This document shows positions 45,793 to 55,235 of a DNA stretch of 64,000 nucleotides, piece after piece (position 1 is the first letter of the stretch; every line of letters starts with the position of its first letter). Source of the DNA: Litorilituus sediminis (GTDB lineage: Bacteria; Pseudomonadota; Gammaproteobacteria; Enterobacterales; Alteromonadaceae). The stretch spans positions 3,596,001 to 3,660,000 of the forward strand of contig NZ_CP034759.1 in NCBI RefSeq assembly GCF_004295665.1, read 5' to 3'. The position numbers and the translations under genes are program-made. The notes under the pieces are model-generated. The model saw only the letters and a list, made by a program, of their open reading frames with translations. It was not told where the DNA came from and searched no databases.

Positions 45793-47220
45793 ATGACTAC
45801 TTCAATATTATCTTTACCTACATTGAATAAGCTAGGTGGCGCTGTTAAGCAAGTATTTACGACGGCTGCAGTATCTTTCACGCTATTAGCCGGAGCTGCT
45901 CATGCAGAGCAAGCGGCTAACTTAGACCAACTATTAAAGCAACTTGAGCAAGGCAAAGTGGCGCAGTCAGCGCAAAACAAAGCTCGTGAAGCTGAATTTA
46001 AAGCGAAAGTAAATCAGCAACAAGGTATGTTAAATGACATTCGTGCTCAACGTGACTCAGCGTTAAAACTCAGTGCACAGTTAGAGCAAAACTTTGAAGA
46101 AAATGAAATTACCTTAGCCAATAAAGGCGATGCTTTAGATAAGCGTTTAGGTGAGTTAAAAGAGTTATTTGGTGTACTGCAGCAAGTTTCTGGCGATACT
46201 CGCAGTAAGTTCCAAACCTCAGTCATTTCAGCGCAAATTCCTGGTCGTGGTGAGTTTTTAGATCAATTCGCCCAAAGCATGGGTTCTAGCTCTAAGCTGG
46301 CTTCAATTGAAGAAATTGAGCGCTTATGGTTTGAACTACAACGTGAAATGACACAAAGCGGCAAAGTAGTTAAGTTCAACCGTGATGTCGTTATGGCGAA
46401 CGGTGAAAGTAAGCCAGCAGAAGTGATTCGAGTAGGTGGCTTTAACTTAATTGCCAATGGTCAATACCTAGAGTATATCGATGAAACTGGTACGGTTGCT
46501 GAGCTAATTAGACAGCCATCTACTCGTTACTTAAATTCTGTTGATGCCTTGATTAACAGCCAAGGTGAAACAACAGCCTTTGCTGTTGACCCAACAGGCG
46601 GTTCAATTTTAAGTTTATTAGTACAAGCACCTGATACGCGTGAGCGCATCGACCAAGGTGGCCCAGTAGGTTACATCATTTTAGGTATTGGTTTAGTTGG
46701 TTTATTGATTGCCTTAGAACGTTTGATTTCATTAATGATTATTGGCCGTAAAGTAAATCGTCAACTAGCGTCAGACACCGCATCAGACGACAACCCACTA
46801 GGCCGTGTAATGCAAGTAAAAGACAAGCACCCAGATTTAGATACTGAAACGCTTGAGTTGAAGTTATCGGAATCAATTTTACGTGAATTACCTAAGCTTT
46901 CTAGCAAGTTAGGCTTAATCAAGATTATTTCAGTTGTTGCCCCGCTTATCGGTTTATTAGGTACGGTAACAGGTATGATTACTACCTTCCAAGCGATTAC
47001 TTTATTCGGTACAGGTGACCCTAAATTAATGGCCGGTGGTATTTCACAAGCACTTGTTACTACGGTACTTGGCTTAGTTGTGGCGATTCCTATGGTGTTT
47101 ATCTTTGCTTACCTAAATGGTCGCAGTAAGAACATCATCAATATTTTACAACAAGAAAGTACCGGCATTATTGCTGAGCGCTCTGAGCGTGAAGAACAAG
47201 CAGCAAGCCAAGGAGCGTAA
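45793..47220 (+). CDS. ttpC: TtpC-like MotA/TolQ/ExbB proton-channel protein
   Basis: 475 residues: signal peptide (AAHA-EQ), a periplasmic coiled-coil domain (~40-270), then a TolQ/ExbB-like domain from ~285 with TM segments GYIILGIGLVGLLIALERL, VVAPLIGLLGTVTGMITTF and the third TM near 430. The extra periplasmic domain distinguishes TtpC of the Vibrio TonB2 complex from ExbB. It helps to energise TonB for outer-membrane receptors. The exbB gene begins two bases after its stop. Confidence 0.87.
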   Translation: MTTSILSLPTLNKLGGAVKQVFTTAAVSFTLLAGAAHAEQAANLDQLLKQLEQGKVAQSAQNKAREAEFKAKVNQQQGMLNDIRAQRDSALKLSAQLEQNFEENEITLANKGDALDKRLGELKELFGVLQQVSGDTRSKFQTSVISAQIPGRGEFLDQFAQSMGSSSKLASIEEIERLWFELQREMTQSGKVVKFNRDVVMANGESKPAEVIRVGGFNLIANGQYLEYIDETGTVAELIRQPSTRYLNSVDALINSQGETTAFAVDPTGGSILSLLVQAPDTRERIDQGGPVGYIILGIGLVGLLIALERLISLMIIGRKVNRQLASDTASDDNPLGRVMQVKDKHPDLDTETLELKLSESILRELPKLSSKLGLIKIISVVAPLIGLLGTVTGMITTFQAITLFGTGDPKLMAGGISQALVTTVLGLVVAIPMVFIFAYLNGRSKNIINILQQESTGIIAERSEREEQAASQGA

Positions 47221-47222
47221 CT

Positions 47223-47750
47223 ATGGTTGCGCTAATGGAAATGCTCGATGTAATTACCGAATTTATGGATACCGGTGGACAGGTATTAACGGTAATTGCC
47301 GCGGTGATCTTCATTATGTGGTTAATGATCTTTGAGCGCTTTGTCTTTGTATTTTATAGCTACAAGGCAGTTAAAAAGCATTTACTTGCTAGCTGGGATG
47401 CGCGCAAAGATCAAACCTCATGGTATAGCGAGCACATTCGCACCGCGCTTATTTCGCGCGGTGCTACTAAGTTAAATCGTAATTTGGTATTGATTCAATC
47501 ACTGGTGGTGTTATGCCCATTGTTAGGTTTATTGGGAACCGTTACCGGCATGATTGAAGTATTTGATGTAATGGCAATTTCAGGTAGTGGTAATGCACGT
47601 TCAATGGCCTCTGGCGTATCACGGGCAACCATTCCAACCATGGCAGGTATGGTTGGCTCATTATCTGGCGTATTCACGGTAACTTGGTTACGTCGCCATG
47701 CACAAAAAGAAACTGAATTATTAGCTGACGGTATGACGGTAAACCACTAA
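47223..47750 (+). CDS. exbB: Biopolymer transport protein ExbB (TonB2 type)
   Basis: 175 residues with three TM helices (~17-37, ~95-118, ~140-160) and the ExbB/TolQ signature LCPLLGLLGTVTGMIEVF, followed by the conserved ISRATIPTM-like segment (VSRATIPTMAGMVGSL). Short form, as in TonB2 operons. It forms the proton channel with ExbD. A gap of 57 bp precedes exbD. Confidence 0.92.
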   Translation: MVALMEMLDVITEFMDTGGQVLTVIAAVIFIMWLMIFERFVFVFYSYKAVKKHLLASWDARKDQTSWYSEHIRTALISRGATKLNRNLVLIQSLVVLCPLLGLLGTVTGMIEVFDVMAISGSGNARSMASGVSRATIPTMAGMVGSLSGVFTVTWLRRHAQKETELLADGMTVNH

Positions 47751-47807
47751 CAACCGTGAGCAAAAACTATTGAATACTTAAGTTGCAAAACTTATGCGAG
47801 GAAGAAA

Positions 47808-48218
47808 ATGCGTCATATAAATAAAATGTTGCAAGAGCAAGAAGACAAAGAAGATATCGACATGACACCAATGCTGGATGTTGTTTTTATTCTCCTGATC
47901 TTTTTCATTGTCACGGCATCATTTGTCAAAGAAGCGGGTATTGATGTTAACCGCCCTGAAGCAGCAACAGCTGTGAAGAAAGAACGTGCCAATATTTTGG
48001 TGGCTATTAGCGATAAAGGCGATATCTGGATTAATAAACGTAAAGTGGATATTCGCAGTGTGCAAGCCAATATTGAGCGTTTAAAAGCGGAAAATCCACA
48101 AGGTACTGTGGTAATTCAAGCAGATAAAAAAGCCACTACCGATACCTTAATTAAGGTAATGGACTCGGCGCGAGCTGCAGGTGTATTTGACGTATCTATT
48201 GCGGCACAAGAGGCCTAG
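47808..48218 (+). CDS. exbD: Biopolymer transport protein ExbD (TonB2 type)
   Basis: 136 residues: cytoplasmic start, one TM helix in DMTPMLDVVFILLIFFIV with the essential membrane Asp (D24), and a periplasmic domain (VAISDKGDIWINKRKV, VIQADKKATTDTLIKVMD). It is the proton-motive-force partner of ExbB. Shine-Dalgarno GAGGAAG precedes ATG. tonB follows after 20 bp. Confidence 0.94.
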   Translation: MRHINKMLQEQEDKEDIDMTPMLDVVFILLIFFIVTASFVKEAGIDVNRPEAATAVKKERANILVAISDKGDIWINKRKVDIRSVQANIERLKAENPQGTVVIQADKKATTDTLIKVMDSARAAGVFDVSIAAQEA

Positions 48219-48238
48219 TTGCTGGTAAGGAACAAAAG

Positions 48239-48871
48239 ATGACTCAACCAATATTACGCAGCGGCATGCGTTATATGATTGCCGGTACGTTAGCGGTGAT
48301 CATGACCTTTCTTTTACTGTGGGGCATGCAAAAGCTGATTGCTGGTGGTAATGACGCCATGACTGAGCCAGTAAAGGGCAACGTGCTTGATTTTATTCGC
48401 TTAAAGCAAGATGAAGTGGTAGCGAAAAAAGAGCGTAAGCCGCAAAAGCCAGCGAAACCTAAAGAGCCACCACCACCAATGGTAACGCCACCAATGCAAC
48501 AAGCTAACCCAAATTCGCAAGGGGTTAAAAGTCAATTTGCTGCTGATATTCAAACCGACGGTGGTTTATCTGGCGGTTTAAGTTTAGACAGTAATGACGG
48601 TGATTATTTACCGATTGTTAAAGTGGCGGCGGTTTACCCAAGACGTGCACAGGCACGTGGCATTGAAGGCTTTGTAGTCGTTGAGTTTGTTGTTACTAAA
48701 ACAGGAGCCGTAAAAGACCCTGTCGTAGTAAGCGCACAACCTGAAGGTGTATTTGAACGTGCGGCTTTAGATGCAGTAGTGAAGTTTAAATACAAACCTC
48801 GCGTTGTAGATGGCGTTGCTATGGAAGTTGCTGGCGTGCAAAACCGTATTAGCTTTGAAATTGATGGCTAA
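48239..48871 (+). CDS. tonB: TonB energy-transducing protein (TonB2 type)
   Basis: 210 residues: N-terminal TM anchor (~13-36), a short Pro/Lys-rich spacer (RKPQKPAKPKEPPPP) and a C-terminal TonB domain with AVYPRRAQARGIEGFVVVEF and FKYKPRVVDG. The spacer is much shorter than in E. coli TonB, as in Vibrio TonB2. It links ExbB/ExbD to TonB-dependent receptors such as the two in this window. Confidence 0.92.
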   Translation: MTQPILRSGMRYMIAGTLAVIMTFLLLWGMQKLIAGGNDAMTEPVKGNVLDFIRLKQDEVVAKKERKPQKPAKPKEPPPPMVTPPMQQANPNSQGVKSQFAADIQTDGGLSGGLSLDSNDGDYLPIVKVAAVYPRRAQARGIEGFVVVEFVVTKTGAVKDPVVVSAQPEGVFERAALDAVVKFKYKPRVVDGVAMEVAGVQNRISFEIDG

Positions 48872-48948
48872 GCGCTAAGCCAAGCAGAAAATAAGCCGTA
48901 ATAAATTACGTAAATGTAGAAAAACACTCCTGTGATAAGGAAGAGAAC

Positions 48949-50295
48949 ATGAAAAAATCAACAGCAATCTTATTACTAGGCGCACTCGGTGCTTTTGTTA
49001 TTGCACCAAGTAGCCTTAACGTTGCTCAGGCGAGTGAAGCCAAAGAAGCGAAAAAAGAGCATAAAAGCTATCGTGCCAGCAAAAAAGTACCTGCTATGCG
49101 TAACCGTGTTTATGCTCAACTTGCAAGAGCACAAAAGCTTGCCGATGACGGCGATAAAATTGAAGGCTTTGAAGTACTAGAGCAGGTACATGATCGCATT
49201 GACAGTTTAAACAGTTATGAAAAAGCTATGCTGTTTAACTTTTATGGCTTTATGTACTACGGCAATGACGATATTGCCATGGCTATCGATAGCTTTAAAA
49301 AGGTTGTTGCTGATCATGGTGTTATTCCTGACAGTTTAGTTATTTCGACACTTTACTCATTAGCTCAGTTGTCTATGCAAGAGCAAGATTATCCGCAAGC
49401 GTTAGAATATCTATCGCAATGGCAAAAAGTTAATGCCAAAGACTTAACAGCAAATCAGCAAATTTTGTTTGCTCAGGTGCATTATCAAAGCAAGCAATAT
49501 CAGCAAAGTTTAGATTATATCAACCAAGCCATTGCTATGGTTGAGCAAGAAAATAAACTGCCAAAAGAAAACTGGTTGATTTTGCAGCGTGCTGCGTATT
49601 ATGAGTTAAAACAACCTGAGCAAGTCACCAAAGTAATTGAGCAATTGGTACGTTATTACGATAAGCCAGAATATTGGTTACAGTTATCGGGCATGTATGG
49701 CGAAATTGGTCAAGAAGACAAGCAAATGGCGGTAATGGAAGCGGCTTATCAAGCCGGTTATGTAACTAAATCGGCAGACGTTTTAACTTTAGCGCAATTG
49801 TACTTATTTCATAATGCGCCGTATAAAAGTGCTAAGTTATTAGCGGGTGCGATTGAAGAAGGCACAGTGGTAGCCGATGAGAAAAACTTAGATGTGCTTG
49901 CCAGAGCTTATTTAGCGGCTAAAGAAGATAAGCAGGCAATTAAAGTGCTGACTAAAGTTAGCGGCATTGCTTCTTCAGGTAAGTATGATGCACTATTAGC
50001 GCAAACTTACCTTAATAATGAGCAGTGGCAGCAAGCGATTACTGCTGCGCAAAATGCCATTACCCGTTTTGAGCAAAACTCAGCAGAAGATAAAGCCGCA
50101 GCTAACAGCTATTTAGGCAATATGTATTTAGCACAAGGTATGGCGAACTTTAACTTAAAGCGTTTTGACAAATCATTAACTGCCTTTGCAAAAGCAAGCA
50201 AGCAACCAAAAGTGCAAAAAACCGCACAACAATGGGCTAAATATGTAGAGCGTGAGCGAGAGAGTCATAAAGTTCAATTGGCAATGCTTAACTAA
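48949..50295 (+). CDS. Periplasmic TPR-repeat protein of the TonB2 operon
   Basis: 448 residues: signal peptide (ends QA-SE), then tetratricopeptide-like helical repeats from ~60 to the end (YPQALEYLSQWQKV, YQQSLDYINQAIAM, ANFNLKRFDKSLTAFAKAS). TPR proteins are the standard last gene of DUF3450-ttpC-exbBD-tonB operons. It probably scaffolds the complex in the periplasm; exact role unknown. A terminator follows. Confidence 0.85.
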   Translation: MKKSTAILLLGALGAFVIAPSSLNVAQASEAKEAKKEHKSYRASKKVPAMRNRVYAQLARAQKLADDGDKIEGFEVLEQVHDRIDSLNSYEKAMLFNFYGFMYYGNDDIAMAIDSFKKVVADHGVIPDSLVISTLYSLAQLSMQEQDYPQALEYLSQWQKVNAKDLTANQQILFAQVHYQSKQYQQSLDYINQAIAMVEQENKLPKENWLILQRAAYYELKQPEQVTKVIEQLVRYYDKPEYWLQLSGMYGEIGQEDKQMAVMEAAYQAGYVTKSADVLTLAQLYLFHNAPYKSAKLLAGAIEEGTVVADEKNLDVLARAYLAAKEDKQAIKVLTKVSGIASSGKYDALLAQTYLNNEQWQQAITAAQNAITRFEQNSAEDKAAANSYLGNMYLAQGMANFNLKRFDKSLTAFAKASKQPKVQKTAQQWAKYVERERESHKVQLAMLN

Positions 50296-50321
50296 GTTAT
50301 GAGCTGAACTTGTTTATCTAG

Positions 50322-50345
50322 AAAGCGCCGAAAGGCGCTTTTTTT
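50322..50345 (+). terminator. Terminator of the TonB2 operon
   Basis: AAAGCGCC (50322-50329), GAAA tetraloop, GGCGCTTT (50334-50341), then T-run to 50345. Confidence 0.93.
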
Positions 50346-50602
50346 ATGTGTATTTACTCTGAAAAGAGTTGTGGAGTTAAGTTTTTTGATAAGCGATTAA
50401 TACCATTTTACATAGAAAAGGAATCTCTTACCTATACATGCCGTTCAGTTGAACTCCTCCGTAATAAGTAATTGATAAAAATTAAAATGATATGTACTGT
50501 ATACAATTTGAGGTTAGTGAAAGAAGGAGTTTTCTGTGTTTAAACAAGGGAATTTTCCTTCTAGTTAGCTGTATAATCATTTATCAAAACATGGAGAGTT
50601 AC
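50346..50602. other. Intergenic stretch with no recognised feature
   Basis: Start of the accessory strip. An ORF extends upstream to 50492 in frame with the next gene, but it lacks a ribosome-binding site and is not thought to be translated. No repeat or terminator seen. Confidence 0.35.
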
Positions 50603-50797
50603 ATGAAAATTCAAACACACAATAAATTCTTTGCTATTGCTGGTTTATCTTTTGGTCTAGTAGGAACTCTATTTGGCCTCCATATGTCATCTGCAATAGA
50701 GTCAACTCCTGCATTAATGGGAGTTGTCACAGCTATATGGTGTGCAGTTTTAGCAAGTATTATAGGTGGTCGGGCTAATAAAGGTTCTGCATTATAA
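50603..50797 (+). CDS. Small two-helix membrane protein
   Basis: 64 residues from ATG 50603, chosen because GGAG lies six bases upstream. Two hydrophobic segments (~7-24 and ~36-55), the first Gly-rich. Basic at both ends. Not recognised. Confidence 0.5.
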   Translation: MKIQTHNKFFAIAGLSFGLVGTLFGLHMSSAIESTPALMGVVTAIWCAVLASIIGGRANKGSAL

Positions 50798-50973
50798 ATA
50801 CTGCTATCAAGCAAATAAATCAGGAAAAATACAGCTTGGCTTTGCTCTTGCGTCGCTATTATAGCCAAGCATTATTTGCCTATTATGGTGGGCGTTAGTT
50901 ACTCAAATAGAAGTATTGCGTTAACGCTAACTTTTTGTTTAACTTGTATAATAAAAGTTTGCATGGATTGCAC

Positions 50974-51375
50974 ATGGATAAAAAAATATTTTGGAAGATG
51001 TTCTTTTTTATACACCTCATATCAAGTATATACAATTTATATCAATTGGCGACTTTACCGCCCATTCTTCAACCTGAAATACCATTATGGTTAGGGGTAA
51101 TAAATTTAGTGATTCTCCCCTTCATTTTAATCTGTTTATACGCATATGCGTATAGCTCATCATTACGTAAGTTGTTTAAAAACAAAGTTTTGTGTTGCTT
51201 TTTTATTGCTGGTATGCTCATTAGTGACGGGTTGTCGATGTACTTTGAATTTAATGCAGGTGGCTATAGTGCTTACGAAATGTATGCATTATCATTTATA
51301 ACACTGATCTTTATTACTCCCGTTTGCTATGTCGTTGTTCAACTTTTGAAGCAAAATAAATCAACTAATCATTAA
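50974..51375 (+). CDS. Four-helix membrane protein of unknown function
   Basis: 133 residues from ATG 50974 (MDKKIFWKM). A TTG 13 codons upstream is in frame but has no ribosome-binding site. Four hydrophobic helices with Ile/Leu/Phe-rich composition; DGLSMYFEFNAGGYSAYEMY lies between the third and fourth. The DNA is visibly AT-richer than the core genes. Not recognised. Confidence 0.55.
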   Translation: MDKKIFWKMFFFIHLISSIYNLYQLATLPPILQPEIPLWLGVINLVILPFILICLYAYAYSSSLRKLFKNKVLCCFFIAGMLISDGLSMYFEFNAGGYSAYEMYALSFITLIFITPVCYVVVQLLKQNKSTNH

Positions 51376-51408
51376 ACAATTCAACCATAATTTAAAAAAG
51401 GAATTTTT

Positions 51409-51705
51409 ATGTCTTTGTCTCTTTTGAGTAAAGGGTTTGGCCTTGGTAGCACCATTTTTGGCGTATTTAAAAGTAAAGCTGATGCCAATAAAGCATATCT
51501 GTTGTTACTACCGACATTACGTAGCGTTATTGCAGACAATGGAAGAAGTTCCCCGAACGCCAATGATTTGCTTGAAGTTATAGCCAACCTTGCACCATAT
51601 GGTGCAAGGAAGAGAAACTTTAAGCGAAAGTATGTTGATAAGCTAAGTGGTTGGAGGGATTTACCTGACAATCCTGATAACTTTCCATATGGGTTTTGGC
51701 ATTAA
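51409..51705 (+). CDS. Hypothetical small soluble protein
   Basis: 98 residues, with AAGGA seven bases before ATG. Gly/Ser-rich start (LLSKGFGLGSTIFGVFKSK), helical middle (LLLLPTLRSVIADN), basic segment (ARKRNFKRKYVDK) and an aromatic end. It follows the four-helix membrane protein by 33 bp and may be co-transcribed. Not recognised. Confidence 0.5.
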   Translation: MSLSLLSKGFGLGSTIFGVFKSKADANKAYLLLLPTLRSVIADNGRSSPNANDLLEVIANLAPYGARKRNFKRKYVDKLSGWRDLPDNPDNFPYGFWH

Positions 51706-51986
51706 CCCGTAAGTATCAAGGGCTTTCAAGTCGGACTTGTAACAATTTGCTCGGTTCTAGTTCGTTTCACATATTAGCAAACTGTTATTTACCCTTCATT
51801 GCACTTATAGCATTAAAAGAATGTAGCTTGCACCGATTTATGATAATGATATTTTAATCGTAATTATGCTCTGGCTAGTTGAATTACTATAGAAATATTT
51901 GCTAACGTTTTTCCTAATGTTGCCCGTGTGATCGTTTTACCTAGGCTGATAACCTTATAAGAAAAATTCAATCAAGGAATTCGTTA

Positions 51987-52667
51987 ATGTCATTACAAAA
52001 GTGGGGTGGAGCTGTCGCCCTGTTAGAAGCCTGTACCTATATATTTGGCTTTGTCTTGTTTTTTGTTGTGCTTGATTCAAGCGGATATGAAGCCCCTGAG
52101 CGTTATCTTGAGTTTATTATTCAAAACAGAGATAGCTATTTTTTAGGCTATTTAGTTAGTGGCATTGTCTTTAGCTTTGCTTTAATTGTTTTGGTTCAGG
52201 CTAATTATCAGCGCTTTAAACAAGTTTCACCTGAGCTGATGAGGTTTACCGCGGTTGTTGGTTACCTTTGGGTATTTATGGTTCTCTCAAGCAGCTTTAT
52301 TTTTCTAACCGGCCTAGAAGCGTTAGTTAAGTATCATGCTATAGATGCAACACAAGCGCTAACAATTAATCGTACTGTGAATACTATTGTTGATGCGCTG
52401 GGTGGCGGCATTGAACTTGTTGGCGCAGTATGGGTATTGGCCATTAGTTATATAGGTGTTAAAAATAAAATTTACGGCGCTTTTGTTCATTATTGGGGCG
52501 CTCTAGTTGGTATTGCTGGCGTATTAACCTTGTTCTCAGGGTTGTCATTTTTAGCTACTAATATGTTTTTTGAAATAAGTACGGCGATTTTCGGTTTAGG
52601 GCAAATAGTGTGGTTTATTTTGCTAGGCATAGCTATGTTAAACGACGCGCCTAAAGGTGCTGAATAG
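51987..52667 (+). CDS. DUF4386-like six-helix membrane protein
   Basis: 226 residues with six hydrophobic helices. The YLEFIIQNRDSYFLGYLVSG segment after helix 1 and the FGLGQIVWFILLGIAML end fit the DUF4386-type family. Ribosome-binding site AAGGAA is present. Function unknown. It lies 92 bp ahead of the GyrI-like gene. Confidence 0.6.
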   Translation: MSLQKWGGAVALLEACTYIFGFVLFFVVLDSSGYEAPERYLEFIIQNRDSYFLGYLVSGIVFSFALIVLVQANYQRFKQVSPELMRFTAVVGYLWVFMVLSSSFIFLTGLEALVKYHAIDATQALTINRTVNTIVDALGGGIELVGAVWVLAISYIGVKNKIYGAFVHYWGALVGIAGVLTLFSGLSFLATNMFFEISTAIFGLGQIVWFILLGIAMLNDAPKGAE

Positions 52668-52759
52668 CCAGTAGAAAGCGCACCAAGTGTTAGTTAAAAG
52701 ATAATATTGTGTTTTATGTTTGCAGCTCTGAAAGTAGGCATAATTAAAAGGAGATACTT

Positions 52760-53209
52760 TTGGAAGTAAAAATTGTTGAAGAAAAAACCTTATATGGCTT
52801 AAGTGCTAGAACGGATAATGCCAGTGAAATGACACCAGATGCAGGGAAAATACCTGAGTTGTGGCAAACATTTGATGATGCTGTACCAGTAGATTATCAA
52901 AATGGTGAAAGGGTATATGGTATTTACTCTGATTATGAGTCTGATCATACGGGTAAGTTTACTGTGCATGCTGCATTTGATGGTAGTGATTTTCCAGCAG
53001 AAGCTAACTTAGAGCCTATTACAATAAAGCAAGGAAATTACCTTGTGTTTAAACACACGGGAGAGATGCCGCAAATAGCCATTGATGCTTGGACAGAGGT
53101 TTGGCAGTACTTTTTGCAAGAGAGTCTAGCGCAGCAGCGATTGTTTACCACTGACTTTGAGTATTACCCTAACGGCAATGAAATTGAAGTGCATATCGCA
53201 ATTAAGTAG
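52760..53209 (+). CDS. GyrI-like/effector-binding-domain protein
   Basis: 149 residues from a TTG start with AAGGAG seven bases upstream. The SHS2-type double repeat is visible as VKIVEEKTLYGLSART with ELWQTFDDAV, and ITIKQGNYLVFKHTG with DAWTEVWQYFLQES and the FEYYPNG turn. This is the GyrI-like/AraC-effector-binding fold without a DNA-binding domain. Such proteins bind small hydrophobic molecules or, in E. coli SbmC, protect gyrase. Ligand unknown. Confidence 0.8.
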   Translation: MEVKIVEEKTLYGLSARTDNASEMTPDAGKIPELWQTFDDAVPVDYQNGERVYGIYSDYESDHTGKFTVHAAFDGSDFPAEANLEPITIKQGNYLVFKHTGEMPQIAIDAWTEVWQYFLQESLAQQRLFTTDFEYYPNGNEIEVHIAIK

Positions 53210-53294
53210 TTCAATTAATTATTGCTAAGTGAAGGTTAATATTTTTTAGCTAAATTCAAAATTTTCACCAGGGCAAACAGTTAAAGGTACGGGA

Positions 53295-53804
53295 ATGTTA
53301 GATAAAACAAGTTATGTTATTGATAGAGTTTTGCATTGGAGTGCATCAAGCTTAATTTTGGGTATGCTACTTATTATGGGGACGCAAATACATAATATTG
53401 ATTATCGAATCAAAGGGACTATTGAGCATAAACAAGATGCAATAGAAGTACACTTTATTATGGCGGTACTGGTGTTTGTGTTGTTATTGGCTAGAGCTAT
53501 TTAGTCAAAAAAATTCTTAGCAAAAGCTTATAAACCGATTTTTAAGAGTGTTTATCATCAAAGGTTTGTTTATTTTATTCATGCCTTAATGTACTTAGTG
53601 CTACTGAGCTTGATGATTTCAGGCGTGTTGATGATTAACAATTACGAGCACTCATTGCATATATTAAATATTTTGTTTTTTTCACAACATACTACTGAGC
53701 AAGCTATGTTTAACTTTGCCAATAATATTCACCTGTATTTAGAAGATGCGATTTACGCCCTGATTGCAATACATTTTTTCGGCGTTGTTTATAGCAAAAA
53801 GTAA
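53295..53804 (+). pseudogene. Cytochrome b561-like gene with one internal amber codon
   Basis: A single frame of 170 codons is interrupted only by TAG at 53502-53504. Before it: YVIDRVLHWSASSLILGM, then GTIEHKQDAIEVHF and LLLARAI. After it: FVYFIHALMYLVLLSLMISG, then a helix with IALIAIHFF-like ending (YALIAIHFFGVVYSKK). His in HWSA, HKQ and IHAL and in AIHFF are in the positions of b561 haem ligands. Family members have Trp or Arg after LLLAR-type ends, so TGG to TAG is a plausible change. Either a recent pseudogene or a suppressible stop. Confidence 0.75.
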
Positions 53805-53901
53805 TAGTGCTCTGTCATTGAAACAATTAATTATGCGTTAATTTACCTTTTTTAGTATTATACTGGCGTTCGATTTAATCAGGCTTGATATGGGAGAAGT
53901 T

Positions 53902-54315
53902 ATGAGAGCACTATTTATTTTGGTTATTTTCCTTTCCTTTTCAGCTCATAGCAGTTCTGTATATAAGTGTACCGTTAATGGTGTAACCACGTTTAGTCAA
54001 ACGCCTTGTGACGATCAGTTTGAAACCATTGATGTGGATAGCTCTTCAGGTAAGTCGCAAAGTAAAGCTGATGAAGAGGCTGTGCAAAAGGAGTGCCTTG
54101 CTTATCATAAACCAAAATTTGAACTGCCTCATACCCTAGAGCTAATTTCAGCTAATAAAGTGTGGGTTAATGATAGCAGTGGTGCACGACAAGTATTAAT
54201 TCTTGAGTTAAATGCTCTGGATAAATATGGCGCCTATATTGGCGTAAAGCCCTATAAGTGCTTTTTAAATCATGATGGCAGCACCTTAAGCAAAGTTCAG
54301 TACCTTATTCAGTAG
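53902..54315 (+). CDS. DUF4124-domain secreted protein
   Basis: 137 residues from ATG 53902 (GGGAGAAG upstream; an ATG 12 bp earlier is possible). Signal peptide (FSAHS-SS) followed by SVYKCTVNGVTTFSQTPC, the DUF4124 signature with two Cys. The remainder has two further Cys that may form a disulfide. Periplasmic; function unknown. The GNAT gene follows after 12 bp. Confidence 0.72.
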   Translation: MRALFILVIFLSFSAHSSSVYKCTVNGVTTFSQTPCDDQFETIDVDSSSGKSQSKADEEAVQKECLAYHKPKFELPHTLELISANKVWVNDSSGARQVLILELNALDKYGAYIGVKPYKCFLNHDGSTLSKVQYLIQ

Positions 54316-54327
54316 GGCTTAAAGCCA

Positions 54328-54771
54328 ATGACTATTAGACTTGCTAGTTATGATGATTTACCCAAGTTGCTTAAGCTTTATAAAGAGCTTAGACCTCATG
54401 ATCCTGAGTTGTTAGATGCCGAAGCCGAAGCGCATTGGCAAATGATGATGTCAGATGAACGCACCCATGTTGTTGTCGCAGAGGTAGATGGAGAGCTAGC
54501 GTCTAGCTGTGCTTTAACTATTAATTTGAGTATTGCTAATGGCGCTAGACCCTTTGGTATTATTGAACATGTTATTACCGCGAGTAATTTTCGCCGCCGC
54601 GGCTTTAGTAAACAAGTGTTAGAGTTTGCGATAGAACTGGCTTGGCAAAAAAACTGTGGTAAATTAATGCTACTTTCTGGCGAGCAATTAAGTGCAGCCC
54701 ACGCCTTGTATCAATCCGTTGGCTTTCAAAGTGGTATTGAAAAAGGCTTTGTTATTAAGCCCTCTGGCTAA
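54328..54771 (+). CDS. GNAT-family N-acetyltransferase
   Basis: 147 residues. IRLASYDDLPKLLKLYKEL begins the fold; FGIIEHVITASNFRRRGFSK is motif A with acetyl-CoA-binding RRRGFS, and SAAHALYQSVGFQ the late strand. Substrate unknown. 12 bp behind the DUF4124 gene, probably same transcript. Confidence 0.85.
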   Translation: MTIRLASYDDLPKLLKLYKELRPHDPELLDAEAEAHWQMMMSDERTHVVVAEVDGELASSCALTINLSIANGARPFGIIEHVITASNFRRRGFSKQVLEFAIELAWQKNCGKLMLLSGEQLSAAHALYQSVGFQSGIEKGFVIKPSG

Positions 54772-54955
54772 CGGGTTTTGTCATGATGTTTTACATTTTC
54801 TTCTTTGCCATACCTTAATATCCTCTTTAAGGTATCCCCTAGTAACTATCATTTCTTATAAACATAATAATGAAGGTATCAAAAGATACTGCGTTAACTT
54901 TATTGATGTTTGTTAGTTGATGAATTTGCTATATATGTTTGGTGTAAAGGTATAA

Positions 54956-55218
54956 TACCAATTTGATTAAATATTTAGTCACTTAGAGTTACAAGAATAG
55001 CATTAGAACAAGCAAGATTTATGAAGATATAGTCGTTCTACATCAAATAAATATTGTGCAGTTATCATGTTATTCTTGAACTCCCAAAGGGCGAGTTTAA
55101 AAGGCTTATACCCAGCGTTGCTAATTTTAACAAGGGAATAACCATTCTTTGCAATTAGCGCCTTGCTTATAAGCCTTTTAATTCTCGCTAAATGATCAAA
55201 TACTTAATTAACTTGGTA
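54956..55218 (-). repeat. MITE-like element, copy 2 (263 bp)
   Basis: TACCAA (54956-54961) to TTGGTA (55213-55218). The inner inverted arms GCGAGTTTAAAAGGCTTATA (55091-55110) and TTATAAGCCTTTTAATTCTC (55167-55186) are the same as in copy 1, in opposite orientation. It fills most of the 464-bp gap between the GNAT and DUF1330 genes. Confidence 0.78.
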
Positions 55219-55235
55219 TAAGTGGGGTTTAGATT

